This document shows, one piece after another, positions 42,767-52,017 of a stretch of DNA of 64,000 nt; the first letter of the stretch is position 1, and each line of letters starts with the position of its first letter. The position numbers were made by a program, and so were the translations under genes. Source of the DNA: an uncultured Angelakisella sp. (lineage in GTDB: Bacteria > Bacillota > Clostridia > Oscillospirales > Ruminococcaceae); assembly GCA_934524965.1 (NCBI GenBank), contig CAKSYU010000006.1, forward strand, positions 1 to 64,000, given 5' to 3'. The notes below the pieces were generated by a model, which was not told the origin of the DNA, did not search any database, and was given only the letters and a program-made list of their open reading frames with translations.

Positions 42767-43912
42767 TTAGCCCTGCAGCGCGGCGAAGAAGATGCCGGGA
42801 TCATTGCGACGGGCTTCCACATACCACGAGTGCATCTGTGCCGGTGAGACGGGACGGGTAAGCACGCCGTTGCCCCAGCGCTTTTCCACGCAGCCATCCA
42901 TGAACCAGGTATCGACGATGTAGCGGACATAGTAACGGCGTTCCTCGCACATATTGTTGGAGGGCATCGGCTGGGCGGTCTGCGTATAGAAGCCCTGCTT
43001 TTTCTCACAGAGATCGAGGAGATCCTGCACGACGGCGGCAGCGGTGGGCAGACGACCCGCGCCCTCGCCGAAGAAGCTTTGCCGACCGGCGTATTCCGAG
43101 ACGGCGGTGATGAGATTGTAGTTGGCAGGCACGGCGGCTTCCAGCGTTTCCGCCTTGAAAAGGGTGGGTTCCACAACGGCGAGAACGGCACCCTCGGCAA
43201 CCCGCTTGGCGGTGGCGTACAGCTTGCAGACATAGCCCATCTCATTGAAGCCGGCGATGTCCTCCCGCGTGACGCCGGCGATGCCTGCCGCCGGAACCTG
43301 CTGCTCGGTGAGGCTGGTATCAAAGGCGATGTTGGCGCTGAGCAGGAGCTTGCGCTGGACATCGAGCCCCTCGATATCGGCGGTGGGGTCGGCCTCGGCA
43401 TAGCCGAAGCTCTGCGCGTCGCGGAGGACGCTTTCGTAATCGTAGCCCTTTTTGTGCATCATGCTGAGGATATAGTTGGTGGTGCCGTTCATGATGCCGC
43501 AGACCTCATTGACGGCGCCGATGCGCTTGAGCCGCTGCAGATTGGGCAGCCACGGGATACCGCCGCCGACCGCGGCGGAGGAGCGGAAGCCCACGCCGGT
43601 CTCCCACGCGAGGGCAGTCAGCTCATCATAACGGGCGGCAAGAAGCTGCTTATTGGCGGTGACGATATTTTTGCCGGCGCGCATGGCAGCGGTGATGTAA
43701 TCGAACGCGGGCTCCAGACCACCCATGACCTCCACGACGGTATCCACCTCGCCGTCCTCCAGAATGACGGAAAAATCGGTGACGGAAACGGCGCCCAGCT
43801 CCGCGATGGGGGCTTTATCCAGTACATATTTAACGGTGATATCGGGGCGGTCTTTTAGAAGCTGGTACACGCCGCCGCCGACGGTGCCGTGACCGAGGAT
43901 CGCTACATTCAT
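42767..43912 (-). CDS. hom: Homoserine dehydrogenase with reduced C-terminal domain
   Basis: A 381-residue protein. It starts MNVAILGHGTVGGGVYQLL (NAD(P) loop), and has ANKQLLA, GIMNGTTNYILS and FGYAEADPTADIEGLD, which carries the catalytic Lys region and substrate site. Most Firmicute Hom proteins of about 430 residues end in a full ACT domain. Here only about 60 residues remain after the core (from about NNMCEERRYYVRYIV), too short for a normal ACT fold, so threonine feedback may be lost or changed. I chose ATG 43912, ten bases from AGGAGG. Confidence 0.93.
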   Translation of the reverse strand: MNVAILGHGTVGGGVYQLLKDRPDITVKYVLDKAPIAELGAVSVTDFSVILEDGEVDTVVEVMGGLEPAFDYITAAMRAGKNIVTANKQLLAARYDELTALAWETGVGFRSSAAVGGGIPWLPNLQRLKRIGAVNEVCGIMNGTTNYILSMMHKKGYDYESVLRDAQSFGYAEADPTADIEGLDVQRKLLLSANIAFDTSLTEQQVPAAGIAGVTREDIAGFNEMGYVCKLYATAKRVAEGAVLAVVEPTLFKAETLEAAVPANYNLITAVSEYAGRQSFFGEGAGRLPTAAAVVQDLLDLCEKKQGFYTQTAQPMPSNNMCEERRYYVRYIVDTWFMDGCVEKRWGNGVLTRPVSPAQMHSWYVEARRNDPGIFFAALQG

Positions 43913-43943
43913 TCTATCCATTCCTCCTGTAAAGGTGTCGTTT

Positions 43944-43965
43944 GGAGAAACACGATTGTTTCTCC
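43944..43965 (-). promoter_or_regulatory. Hairpin in the hom leader
   Basis: Perfect 8-bp stem GGAGAAAC/GTTTCTCC with a six-base loop, located in the about 75-base minus-strand leader. It is not followed by T residues in the hom direction and its role is unknown. Confidence 0.4.
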
Positions 43966-43976
43966 GTAAAAAGCAC

Positions 43977-44005
43977 TTGTTTTTCGTCCGGAAACAGTAT
44001 ATCAT
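43977..44005 (+). promoter_or_regulatory. Promoter of thrC-thrB
   Basis: -35 TTGTTT (43977-43982), 17-base spacer, -10 TATCAT (44000-44005). Its -10 shares bases with the minus-strand hom promoter. Confidence 0.55.
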
Positions 44006-44024
44006 AGGAAGCAGTCAAAAACAA
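43996..44024 (-). promoter_or_regulatory. Promoter of hom-lysC-asd
   Basis: On the minus strand, -35 TTGTTT (44019-44024), 17-base spacer, -10 TATACT (43996-44001). The two opposed -10 boxes overlap at 44000-44001, so the polymerases must compete. Confidence 0.6.
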
Positions 44025-44079
44025 GCCTTGCGGCGTGTTCTTTGTCCGATTTCCACGAAAGAGAGAAGGAGACCCCTTG

Positions 44080-45534
44080 ATGCAATATAACAGTACCCGT
44101 GACCATAAGCTGACCGCCAGCCCCGCAGAGGCGGTACTGCGCGGCATAGCGCCCGACGGCGGGCTGTACCTGTGTGACCCTGCCGCCCTGCCGCTGGACC
44201 CCGCCGAGATGCTGCAAAAGGACTTTGCGGGCATGGCGGAGGCGGTGCTGGGGCGGCTGCTGCCCGACTACCCTGCCGGGCTGCTGCGCCCGATGATAAC
44301 GGCAGCTTACGGGAAATTTAACACCCCTGAGGTGACGCCGCTGGTGCAGGCGGGCGGATACGGCGTGCTGGAGCTGTTCCACGGTCCGACCTGTGCCTTC
44401 AAAGACGTGGCGCTCTCGCTGCTGCCGTATCTTATCACCGGCGCGAAAAAGCTGCTGAATGATAAGACCGAGACGGTGATCCTGACCGCGACGAGCGGCG
44501 ACACCGGCAAGGCGGCGCTGGAGGGCTTCTGCGATGTGGATGGCACCTCCATCGTGGTATTTTACCCCAAGGACGGCGTGAGCAAAATACAGGAGCGGCA
44601 GATGGTGACGCAGCGCGGAAAAAACACCCGCGTGGCGGCGGTGCGCGGCAACTTTGACGACGCGCAGACCGGTGTGAAGCACATCTTTGCCGAGGTGAAG
44701 CCGACCGGAAAGGCGGCGCTTTCCAGCGCGAATTCCATCAATATCGGGCGGCTGGCGCCGCAGATCATCTACTACTGGCACGCATGGGCAGCACTGTGCC
44801 GCGCGGGGAAAATAAGCCCGACCGAGCCGGTGAATTTCTCGGTGCCGACGGGGAACTTCGGGGATATTCTGGCGGGATACTTTGCGAAGTGCATGGGGCT
44901 GCCGGTGGGCAAGCTGCTGTGCGCGAGCAACGCCAATAATGTACTGACCGAGTTCCTGACGACGGGACGCTATGACCGGCAGAGACCCTTCTATAAGACC
45001 ACCTCCCCCTCGATGGATATTCTGGTCTCCAGCAATCTGGAGCGGCTGTTATATCTGGCGAGCGGCGGCGATGCCGAGATGGTGGCGGAGAAGATGCGGG
45101 AGCTGAACGGGCAGGGGTGGTACCGGATCAGCGAGCCGCTGCTGAAAAAGATACAGGAGACCTTCCTGTGCGGGTGCTGTGACGACGCGATGACCGCCGA
45201 GACGATAAAGACGGTGTGGGAACGGGACAACTACCTGCTTGACCCGCACACGGCGGTGGCATGGGCGGTGGCGGAGCAGCACAAGACCGGACTTTGCGGA
45301 CAGACGGTGGTGCTGAGCACCGCTTCGCCGTATAAATTTGCGCCGGCGGTACTGGCGGCGCTGGGGAAAGCGGTGCCGGAGGACGCCTTTGACGCGATGG
45401 ACGAGCTGCAGGCGCTGACCGGCGTGCCGGTGCCCGCCCCCTTAGCGGAGCTGAAAACGCTGCCGGTGCTGCACCGGGACTGCATAGAAATAAGCGAAAT
45501 GGCGGACTATGTGCGCCGTGAGATGGAGGGCTGA
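44080..45534 (+). CDS. thrC: Threonine synthase
   Basis: A 484-residue PLP enzyme of the long bacterial type. The start is MQYNSTRDHK, with the STR motif seen in this group. The PLP-binding Lys108 is in GPTCAFKDVAL. TATSGDTGKAALEG holds the phosphate loop and NSINIGRLAPQ the following substrate segment. It converts O-phosphohomoserine to threonine. ATG 44080 follows AGAAGGAGA; a longer frame starting at 44035 overlaps the promoter region. The stop is one base before thrB. Confidence 0.95.
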   Translation: MQYNSTRDHKLTASPAEAVLRGIAPDGGLYLCDPAALPLDPAEMLQKDFAGMAEAVLGRLLPDYPAGLLRPMITAAYGKFNTPEVTPLVQAGGYGVLELFHGPTCAFKDVALSLLPYLITGAKKLLNDKTETVILTATSGDTGKAALEGFCDVDGTSIVVFYPKDGVSKIQERQMVTQRGKNTRVAAVRGNFDDAQTGVKHIFAEVKPTGKAALSSANSINIGRLAPQIIYYWHAWAALCRAGKISPTEPVNFSVPTGNFGDILAGYFAKCMGLPVGKLLCASNANNVLTEFLTTGRYDRQRPFYKTTSPSMDILVSSNLERLLYLASGGDAEMVAEKMRELNGQGWYRISEPLLKKIQETFLCGCCDDAMTAETIKTVWERDNYLLDPHTAVAWAVAEQHKTGLCGQTVVLSTASPYKFAPAVLAALGKAVPEDAFDAMDELQALTGVPVPAPLAELKTLPVLHRDCIEISEMADYVRREMEG

Positions 45535-45535
45535 G

Positions 45536-46420
45536 ATGAAGAAGATCACCGTGCGGGTGCCTGCCACGACCGCCAATATCGGTCCGGGCTTTGACAGCAT
45601 GGGCTGCGCGCTGGCGCTGTATGACCGCTTGACCTGCGAGGTGCTGCCCGCGGGCGAGCTGCGCATTACCGGCTGCCCCGCGGAGTACCGAAACGAGGAA
45701 AACCTTGCCGTGCGGGGCTACCGTGCCGTACTGAAGCGGCTGGGACTGCCCGACGAGGGACTGGCGCTGGACATTGCAGCCGAGATACCGGTATGCCGTG
45801 GGCTGGGCAGCAGCGCCGCGATGATCGCCGGAGGAGCGGCGGCGGCAAACCTTTTACACGGGGCTGTCCTCTCCCCTGACGAGCTGCTGGAGATAACGAA
45901 TGAGATAGAGGGGCACCCCGATAATCTGGCGCCTGCCATATACGGCGGGCTGACGGCGAGCCTTGTGGAGGACGGCGTGCCCCGCACGGTGCGGCTGCCG
46001 CTTTCCCCCGCGCTGCGCTGGGTGGCGGCAGTACCGGACTTTGAACTGAGCACCCATCTGGCGCGCAGCGTGCTGCCGGAGCAGGTAGCCTTTACTGATG
46101 CCGTCTATAATGCCTCCCATGCAGCGGTACTGGCGGGAGCGCTGGGCAGCGGTGACCGAGAGCTGATTGCCATGGCGCTGCGCGACCGGCTGCACCAGCC
46201 CTATCGGGAAAGCCTGATCCCCGAATACGGCAGAGTAAAGCAAGCCGCGGAGCAATGCGGGGCGATCGCCTTCTGCATCAGCGGGGCGGGCCCCACACTG
46301 CTGGCGCTGACCGATGAAGCGGGCTTTGCCGCGCGGTTTGCCGAGGCGTGCCAAGGCTTTGAACACCGCTGGCAGGTGATGGAGCTGGCGGTGGATACCG
46401 AGGGGATCGCAGCGGAGTGA
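45536..46420 (+). CDS. thrB: Homoserine kinase
   Basis: A 294-residue GHMP kinase. PATTANIGPGFDSMG (9-23) and the ATP loop GLGSSAA (89-95) are diagnostic, and FCISGAGPTLLAL near residue 245 is the third GHMP motif. It phosphorylates homoserine for ThrC. The start lies one base after the thrC stop, so the two are translationally coupled. Confidence 0.95.
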   Translation: MKKITVRVPATTANIGPGFDSMGCALALYDRLTCEVLPAGELRITGCPAEYRNEENLAVRGYRAVLKRLGLPDEGLALDIAAEIPVCRGLGSSAAMIAGGAAAANLLHGAVLSPDELLEITNEIEGHPDNLAPAIYGGLTASLVEDGVPRTVRLPLSPALRWVAAVPDFELSTHLARSVLPEQVAFTDAVYNASHAAVLAGALGSGDRELIAMALRDRLHQPYRESLIPEYGRVKQAAEQCGAIAFCISGAGPTLLALTDEAGFAARFAEACQGFEHRWQVMELAVDTEGIAAE

Positions 46421-46426
46421 AAGTAA

Positions 46427-46544
46427 GGCGGCGAGGAAAAATCGGGAGGCGGCAAGGAGCCGCCGAAAACAGGCTGGCGCCCGACAAAAGGCGGGCTGGC
46501 GCCTGTTGAGGAGAGCGACACAGCCGGAACCGATTTTTGCCGCC
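46427..46544 (+). repeat. Multi-branched palindrome after thrB
   Basis: An outer stem GGCGGC-(GAGG bulge)-AAAAATCGG (46427-46445) pairs with CCGATTTTT-GCCGCC (46530-46544). It encloses GGCGGC-AAGGA-GCCGCC (46448-46464) and AACAGGC...GCCTGTT (46468-46507), the latter with an inner GCCCG/CGGGC. It is separate from the terminator that follows. Like the 29.7-kb element it is intergenic and GC-rich, but with a looser junction. Confidence 0.7.
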
Positions 46545-46561
46545 GCCGGAATGAGACAGGA

Positions 46562-46617
46562 AAACAGAAAAGCGGCTCCCTGCCCTGTGACGGGTAAGGA
46601 GCCGTTTTTTTCTGTTT
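46562..46617. terminator. Bidirectional terminator between thrB and the sugar operon
   Basis: CGGCTCC (46573-46579) pairs with GGAGCCG (46598-46604), then seven T on the plus strand. Flanking AAACAGAAAA/TTTTTTTCTGTTT extends pairing. It serves both convergent units. Confidence 0.88.
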
Positions 46618-48037
46618 ATTCCCTGGTGATCTCTACTTCGACCGTTTCGGTCACTTCGACGACCTCCGCCGGTTCGGCGTGAAGCTCGCCGCGCGCCCGC
46701 AGATCGCTGATGATGCGGTCGTACATTTCTTTATTGATCTTAAATTTAGCACGATAGATAATATAGCCTGCCAAAATAAAGATTACAGGCAGAACGATCA
46801 TCATGAGCTTGACAGTGAGCTGACCACCTGCGGAGATGCTTTCGGCAGCGGTTTCGCCAACCTTAATGCCCGACCAAACCAGCATAAGGCTGGTGATGCC
46901 CATAGAAACGGCGCCGCCGATCTTATTGATGAGGGGCTGCACCGAGAGGGTGATACTCTCGCTGCGCTTGCCGTTCTTCCACTGACCGTACTCGATGGTA
47001 TCCTCGAGGAACATGAGCATGAGCAGCTGAATGAACGCCTGACCGATAAAGATGAACAAAGCGCCTACGGCGATGAGGATAATGCTGACCTCGGCAAAGA
47101 AGAAGATGGCATAGCCGACCATGACAAGGACGGTGGCGAGCAGATACAGCTTTTCGCGCGGCATGCACTTGGAGAAGGACTGGAAGATGACCAGCGCCAG
47201 CAGCTGCGCCACGCCGACGACCGCCGCCAGCACCGCGTACATATCCTTATTGCCATAGACATACTGCATATAGTAGATCGCCATGGTGGTGGTGCTCATG
47301 TAGCCGATATTGAAAAGCGACATGGCAAGGGTCGTCCAGAGGAGCTGATCGTTTTTGGTGAGGACTTCCCACATACCGCGCAGGGTGGTCTTTTCCTCCT
47401 CGCGGCGGAACATATCCTTGCGCTCCTTGACGCCGAACAGCGTAAAGAGCTGGAACAGCAGCATGAGAATGGTGACGGCGAGCGCCACGGTGAACCATGC
47501 CTTGGGCGTATTGCCCATGCCGGAGGTGATGGGCTCCCAGCCGACCATGATGGAGAACATACCGATATTGGCGCAGATACGGGCGAAAGCGCCCATCTTT
47601 TCACGGGTCTTTTGCTCCACTGAAAGGGAGGGCAGCATAGACCAGTAGGCGATATCATTCAAGCCGTAGAAGATATCCCACAGGATATAGGCAATGGCGA
47701 ATACCGCGACAAACCAGTAATCCCGCAGACCGAAATCGGCAAAAAGGACCAGGTAGCAGGCGCCGCCCGCCAAGGCGCCCAGCGCCATCGGAGGCTTAAA
47801 GCGTCCGTGGCGGGAGCGGGTGTTATCCACCAAAAGCCCCATAAGCGGGTCGTTGAGGGCATCGAACACGCGCAGCACGGTAAAGACCATGCTGGTGGCG
47901 ACGAATACGCCCAGCGGCAGGCTGAGGACATTGGAAAGGTAGTAGATGAGAGCATTGGCTTCAAAGGCGTAGAACATATCCCGCCCGATGGTGCCAAGCC
48001 CGAAGAAAACCATATTTCTTCTGTCAAGTTTGTTCAT
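46616..48037 (-). CDS. GPH-family (MelB-like) sugar:cation symporter
   Basis: A 473-residue 12-segment membrane protein of the glycoside-pentoside-hexuronide symporter family. Typical features are the first-segment LGTIGRDMFYAFEANALIYYLS, the FDALNDPLMGLLVDNTRSRHGRFKP loop in parts (about 58-84) and the cytoplasmic linker. It probably imports an alpha-galactoside or alpha/beta-glucoside cleaved by the hydrolases encoded just upstream. A charged tail (AEVVEVTETVEVEITRE) of unknown use closes it. It overlaps the alpha-galactosidase gene by four bases. Confidence 0.9.
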   Translation of the reverse strand: MNKLDRRNMVFFGLGTIGRDMFYAFEANALIYYLSNVLSLPLGVFVATSMVFTVLRVFDALNDPLMGLLVDNTRSRHGRFKPPMALGALAGGACYLVLFADFGLRDYWFVAVFAIAYILWDIFYGLNDIAYWSMLPSLSVEQKTREKMGAFARICANIGMFSIMVGWEPITSGMGNTPKAWFTVALAVTILMLLFQLFTLFGVKERKDMFRREEEKTTLRGMWEVLTKNDQLLWTTLAMSLFNIGYMSTTTMAIYYMQYVYGNKDMYAVLAAVVGVAQLLALVIFQSFSKCMPREKLYLLATVLVMVGYAIFFFAEVSIILIAVGALFIFIGQAFIQLLMLMFLEDTIEYGQWKNGKRSESITLSVQPLINKIGGAVSMGITSLMLVWSGIKVGETAAESISAGGQLTVKLMMIVLPVIFILAGYIIYRAKFKINKEMYDRIISDLRARGELHAEPAEVVEVTETVEVEITRE

Positions 48038-50394
48038 TTGGTGTGATCCTCCTTATTTTCGCCGAGCTGTTCGACGAGATATAGCTGGGAACCGAAATCC
48101 CCCCAAAGGCGCAGTTCCTCGTGATAGCCGGTGCCGAGGAACTGATCGTTGAGCGGGATACCGGCGGCAAGCGCCGCGCCGGAAGCCACGGCGGTAAAGC
48201 TGCCATCGGGCAGAGCGTAGTGGCGGTTGACGGTGCGCAGCACCAGACCGTCGGCGGAGAGCTTGACCGGTGCGATGTGCTTGACCAAGCCCCCGAAGCG
48301 GGCGACCGCCACCTGCTGCGGCACCGCCGTGACACGGTAGCGCGCCGTGGGCAGCAGCGCGGGAACGGTGAGATGATCCGCCGGAGGCGCCGCCGTACAG
48401 AGCCGCTGCGCCAGCAAGACGACCGCCTGCTTTTTATCCGGTGCGACCGCCGCCCAGCTGACAAGCCCCTGACGGCGGATGGGGACACGGAAGAAATCGC
48501 CGTATTGCAGGGTGGGACGGTATTGTTTGTACCATTCTATCTGCGCGGCGACCTGCTTTTTCTCCTGCGGGGAAAGCTCGCCCAGATCCAACTCGTACCC
48601 CAAAACGCCGAAAGCGGCGACATTGAAGCGGGTGGAAAGGGGCGTCTGCCGCAGCGTCTGCTGGTGGGGCGACTGTGAAACATGGGCGCCCATGGTGCAG
48701 GGCGGGTAGAAATAGCTGAGTCCCTCCTGAATGGAAAGACGCTCGATGGGGTCGGTATCATCGCTCGACCAGATCTGCGGCGAATAACACAGCAGTCCGA
48801 GATCGAACCGGTTGCCGCCGGAGGAACAGGTCTCCAAGAGAATATGGGGGCGCGGGGTGAAGATGCGCTCCAGCACCTCGTAAAGCCCCAGCATATAGCG
48901 GTGGGGCAGCTCCCCGCCCGCCGTGACCGCGGAATAAAGGTCGCTCATGTGGCGGTTCATATCCCACTTGACATAGGTGATGGGGCTATGATCCAAAAGG
49001 TGCGTGATGTGGTGAACGATGTAGTCCCGCACCTCGGGTCGGGTAAGATCGAGCAGGAGCTGGTGGCGCCCCATGGAGGGCTGCCGCCCCGCCTGCCGCA
49101 GCGCCCATTCGGGGTGGGTGCGGTACAGGTCGCTATCGGGGTTGACCGCTTCCGGCTCGAACCACAGTCCGAAGCGCAGCCCCATGGCAGTGACCTTCTG
49201 CGCCAGCCCCTCGATGCCGCCGGGGAGCTTTTTGCGGTTGACGGTGTAATCGCCAAGCCCCGCGGTATCGCTGTTGCGCGCCCCGAACCAGCCGTCATCG
49301 AGGACGAACAGCTCGGCGCCGGCGGTCTTTGCCTGCTTTGCTAAGGTGAGGAGCTTTGATTCGGTAAAATCAAAGAAGTGCGCCTCCCAGTTATTGAGGA
49401 GAACGGGACGGGGCTTTTCCTTCCAATCCCCGCGCAGAATGTGCTGCCGTACAAAACGGTGGAAGTTGCCGCTGACGCCGTTGAAGCCCACACCGGAGAC
49501 GGTCATGACCGCTTCCGGCGTGCGGAACATCTCACCCGCGGGGAGCCGCCAGCAGAAGCCCTGCGGCTGGATACCGGAGACGACACGGACAAAATCACGC
49601 GGGGAGCGCTCCACGGCGGTGTAATGGCTGCCGCTGTAAAGCAGATTGAAGCCGTAGGCAAGCCCGTGATCCTCCCCTGTTCCCTGCCGGTACAGCAGGA
49701 CGCCCGCATTGTGGCGGTTGGAGGAGGAGCCGGTGGTGCTTTCGTTGACAAGGCAGCCGTACCGCACGGGGCGGGTGTGGCAATGCGTTTCGCTGATCCA
49801 GTCGCCGTCGAGGGTGAGCAGTTCGTACTCCTGCTGAGGGAGATCGATCTGCTGGCTCATCAGGCGGCGAATGGTAACGGGAACCGCCTCGTCATTATAA
49901 AGGACGGTGCGGCGGGTGATGGCATCTGCCGCGGGGAACACAGTGAAGATCAGCTCCAGCCGCAGGGCGAATTTCTTTTCTTTGAGAGAAAGCACCAGCG
50001 TTTCCGCCGCGCCGCTTTCATCGTAGGCGGCAGGCAGACCTACTGCGGGCAGTGTCCCCGCGCGGAGAGTGCTGCCCTCGTAGATAAAATCGGTGGTGAG
50101 GGTGCCGTCCGGCAGCTCCAGCTCGATGGCGGGAACGCGGAAATCACCCTTGCCCACCCCTGACCAAAGCAGCGGGATATTATCGAGGCAATAGGTGGGG
50201 GCTTCCTCGGTGTACATCACCTGACTGCCGTAGGGCATGGTGCGGCGTGCCGCCAGCGCGTCGGCATCTTCAATAGATACTGGTGCGCCGTAATGCAGCA
50301 GCTCGATGTGGCCGTACTTTGTCACGCGCAGCAGTAGGGCGGTATGTTCGGTGGAGAGGAGAAAGGTATTCCCCTGCCCTGTGATATATTTCAT
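48034..50394 (-). CDS. Alpha-galactosidase, GH36
   Basis: A 786-residue GH36 enzyme of the intracellular AgaB/MelA/RafA type. It has an N-terminal beta-sandwich, a central barrel and a C-terminal sheet. The catalytic nucleophile is Asp478 in VKWDMNRHMSD; the acid/base is in WSSDDTDP (about Asp545). ELFVLDDGWFGARNSD (361-376) and CSSGGNRFDLG are conserved substrate-site motifs. No signal peptide. It should release galactose from raffinose- or melibiose-like sugars. Three bases separate it from the GH13 gene. Confidence 0.95.
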   Translation of the reverse strand: MKYITGQGNTFLLSTEHTALLLRVTKYGHIELLHYGAPVSIEDADALAARRTMPYGSQVMYTEEAPTYCLDNIPLLWSGVGKGDFRVPAIELELPDGTLTTDFIYEGSTLRAGTLPAVGLPAAYDESGAAETLVLSLKEKKFALRLELIFTVFPAADAITRRTVLYNDEAVPVTIRRLMSQQIDLPQQEYELLTLDGDWISETHCHTRPVRYGCLVNESTTGSSSNRHNAGVLLYRQGTGEDHGLAYGFNLLYSGSHYTAVERSPRDFVRVVSGIQPQGFCWRLPAGEMFRTPEAVMTVSGVGFNGVSGNFHRFVRQHILRGDWKEKPRPVLLNNWEAHFFDFTESKLLTLAKQAKTAGAELFVLDDGWFGARNSDTAGLGDYTVNRKKLPGGIEGLAQKVTAMGLRFGLWFEPEAVNPDSDLYRTHPEWALRQAGRQPSMGRHQLLLDLTRPEVRDYIVHHITHLLDHSPITYVKWDMNRHMSDLYSAVTAGGELPHRYMLGLYEVLERIFTPRPHILLETCSSGGNRFDLGLLCYSPQIWSSDDTDPIERLSIQEGLSYFYPPCTMGAHVSQSPHQQTLRQTPLSTRFNVAAFGVLGYELDLGELSPQEKKQVAAQIEWYKQYRPTLQYGDFFRVPIRRQGLVSWAAVAPDKKQAVVLLAQRLCTAAPPADHLTVPALLPTARYRVTAVPQQVAVARFGGLVKHIAPVKLSADGLVLRTVNRHYALPDGSFTAVASGAALAAGIPLNDQFLGTGYHEELRLWGDFGSQLYLVEQLGENKEDHTK

Positions 50395-50397
50395 GGT

Positions 50398-52017
50398 TTA
50401 TCCCTCCCGCAGAATGAGCGCCTCATAGGGGGCAAGGCGCTGCGGGGCTTCCGTCCTATCGTAATTGGAGAGGACGACGGCGCCCGAGACGGGGTTCGGG
50501 CGCTCCGCCGCCACAAGGCTGACAACGACGGTAAGACTTTCGCCGTTTAATTCCCGACGGTAGGCGTAAACGCCGTTCCCGAGGAAAAGCTGGGTAAAGC
50601 TGCCCGTCTGCAGCACCTTGCTGCCGTTGCGGAAGGCGATGAGCCGCCGGTAGAAGGACAGGACAGAGGCGGGGTCATTTTCCTGACGGGCGGCATTGAT
50701 GCGGGGATAGTTGCCATTGACCGAGAGCCACGGCGTACCGGTGGTAAAGCCCGCGTTGGGGCTGTCGTCCCACTGCATGGGGGTGCGGGCGTTATCGCGG
50801 CTTTTGGTCTTTATCATGCGCCAGCGCAGCGAGCGCGGCAGGTGCAGCCGCTTGCCGATGTTCCAGATATTGATGGATTCGACATCGCGCACCTTTTGCA
50901 TATCGGTGTAATCGAAATTGGTCATGCCGATCTCCTGACCCTCGTACAGAAAGGGCGTTCCCCGCAGGGTGAGCACCAGTGTTGCCAGCGCCTTGGCGCT
51001 TTCATCGTGGTATTCGGCATCATTGCCGTAGCGGGAAACGGAGCGGGGCTGATCGTGATTTTCGAGATAGACGGTGTTCCATGGGAGCGCCCGCTGCCAC
51101 TTGGTAAGGCAGGCAAAGAAGCGGTCGGGGCTGAACCGGCGCAGGAACCATTTGATCTTATAGCAATCGGTCTCCATATGCTCGAAGGCGAACACGGTGG
51201 AAAGCTCACCGCGGGCGGGATTTACCAAACCGTCTGCCATCTTGGGCGTGACAAAGACCGTCTCGCCCACTGTAAAGGCATCATACTTGGCAAGCACATC
51301 TTCATGGAGGCGGTGCAGGACACGGTGACAGCCGGGGGTGGATAAATAGTATTCGCTGCCGGTAAGGGCGGGGCGCCACTTGCCGTTTTTAATGGTTTCC
51401 TTATAGATAATATTGATGACATCGCAGCGGAAGCCCGCGACGCCGCGATCCAGCCAGAAACGCATGACATTCTCAATGGCTTCGATGACCGCCTCGTTAT
51501 GGTAATTGAGGTCGGGCTGCTCCTTGGCGAAAAGGTGGAGATAGTACTCCCCGCGTACTTCATCGAGCTCCCAGCAGTCGCCGCCGAAGAAATTGCCCCA
51601 GTTGGTAGGCTTTTTGCCGTTTTCGCCCTTGCGCCAGATGTAAAAATCGGCGTACGGCTCGATGCGGCGGCGGCTTTTCTGGAACCATTCGTGCTGATCG
51701 CTGGTGTGGTTAATAACGAGATCCATGATGATGCGGATATCCCGCTTTTTCGCTTCGGCGATGAGGATGTCCATCTGCTCCAGCGTGCCGTAATTGGGGT
51801 GGATATTGCAGTAATCGCTGATATCGTAGCCGTTATCCTTATTGGGAGAGGGATAGACCGGTGAAAGCCACAATGCACCGACACCGAGCTTTTGCAGATA
51901 ATCCAAGCGGGAAATGATGCCGGCGAGATCGCCGATGCCGTCGCCGTTGCTATCGCAGAAGCTCATGGGGTAGATCTGGTAAATGATCTTTTGCTGCCAC
52001 CACGGAGTTTCAGCCAT
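50398..52017 (-). CDS. Alpha-glucosidase, GH13 (oligo-1,6-glucosidase-like)
   Basis: A 539-residue GH13 enzyme. The catalytic set is visible: nucleophile Asp199 in GFRCDVIN, acid/base Glu252 in VGETVF, and Asp322 in ENHDQPR, with VINHTSDQHEWF (102-112). The QPDLNY region and short loops favour the oligo-1,6-glucosidase/dextran-glucosidase group over amylases. Cytoplasmic. I chose ATG 52017, which overlaps the beta-glucosidase end by eight bases. Isomaltose, sucrose or trehalose-6-phosphate are possible substrates. Confidence 0.94.
   Translation of the reverse strand: MAETPWWQQKIIYQIYPMSFCDSNGDGIGDLAGIISRLDYLQKLGVGALWLSPVYPSPNKDNGYDISDYCNIHPNYGTLEQMDILIAEAKKRDIRIIMDLVINHTSDQHEWFQKSRRRIEPYADFYIWRKGENGKKPTNWGNFFGGDCWELDEVRGEYYLHLFAKEQPDLNYHNEAVIEAIENVMRFWLDRGVAGFRCDVINIIYKETIKNGKWRPALTGSEYYLSTPGCHRVLHRLHEDVLAKYDAFTVGETVFVTPKMADGLVNPARGELSTVFAFEHMETDCYKIKWFLRRFSPDRFFACLTKWQRALPWNTVYLENHDQPRSVSRYGNDAEYHDESAKALATLVLTLRGTPFLYEGQEIGMTNFDYTDMQKVRDVESINIWNIGKRLHLPRSLRWRMIKTKSRDNARTPMQWDDSPNAGFTTGTPWLSVNGNYPRINAARQENDPASVLSFYRRLIAFRNGSKVLQTGSFTQLFLGNGVYAYRRELNGESLTVVVSLVAAERPNPVSGAVVLSNYDRTEAPQRLAPYEALILREG

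Noticed and set aside
43913..44079. Possible T-box or riboswitch before thrC or hom
   Set aside because: Neither leader is long enough and no T-box sequence (such as the TGGNACCGCG core) is present.
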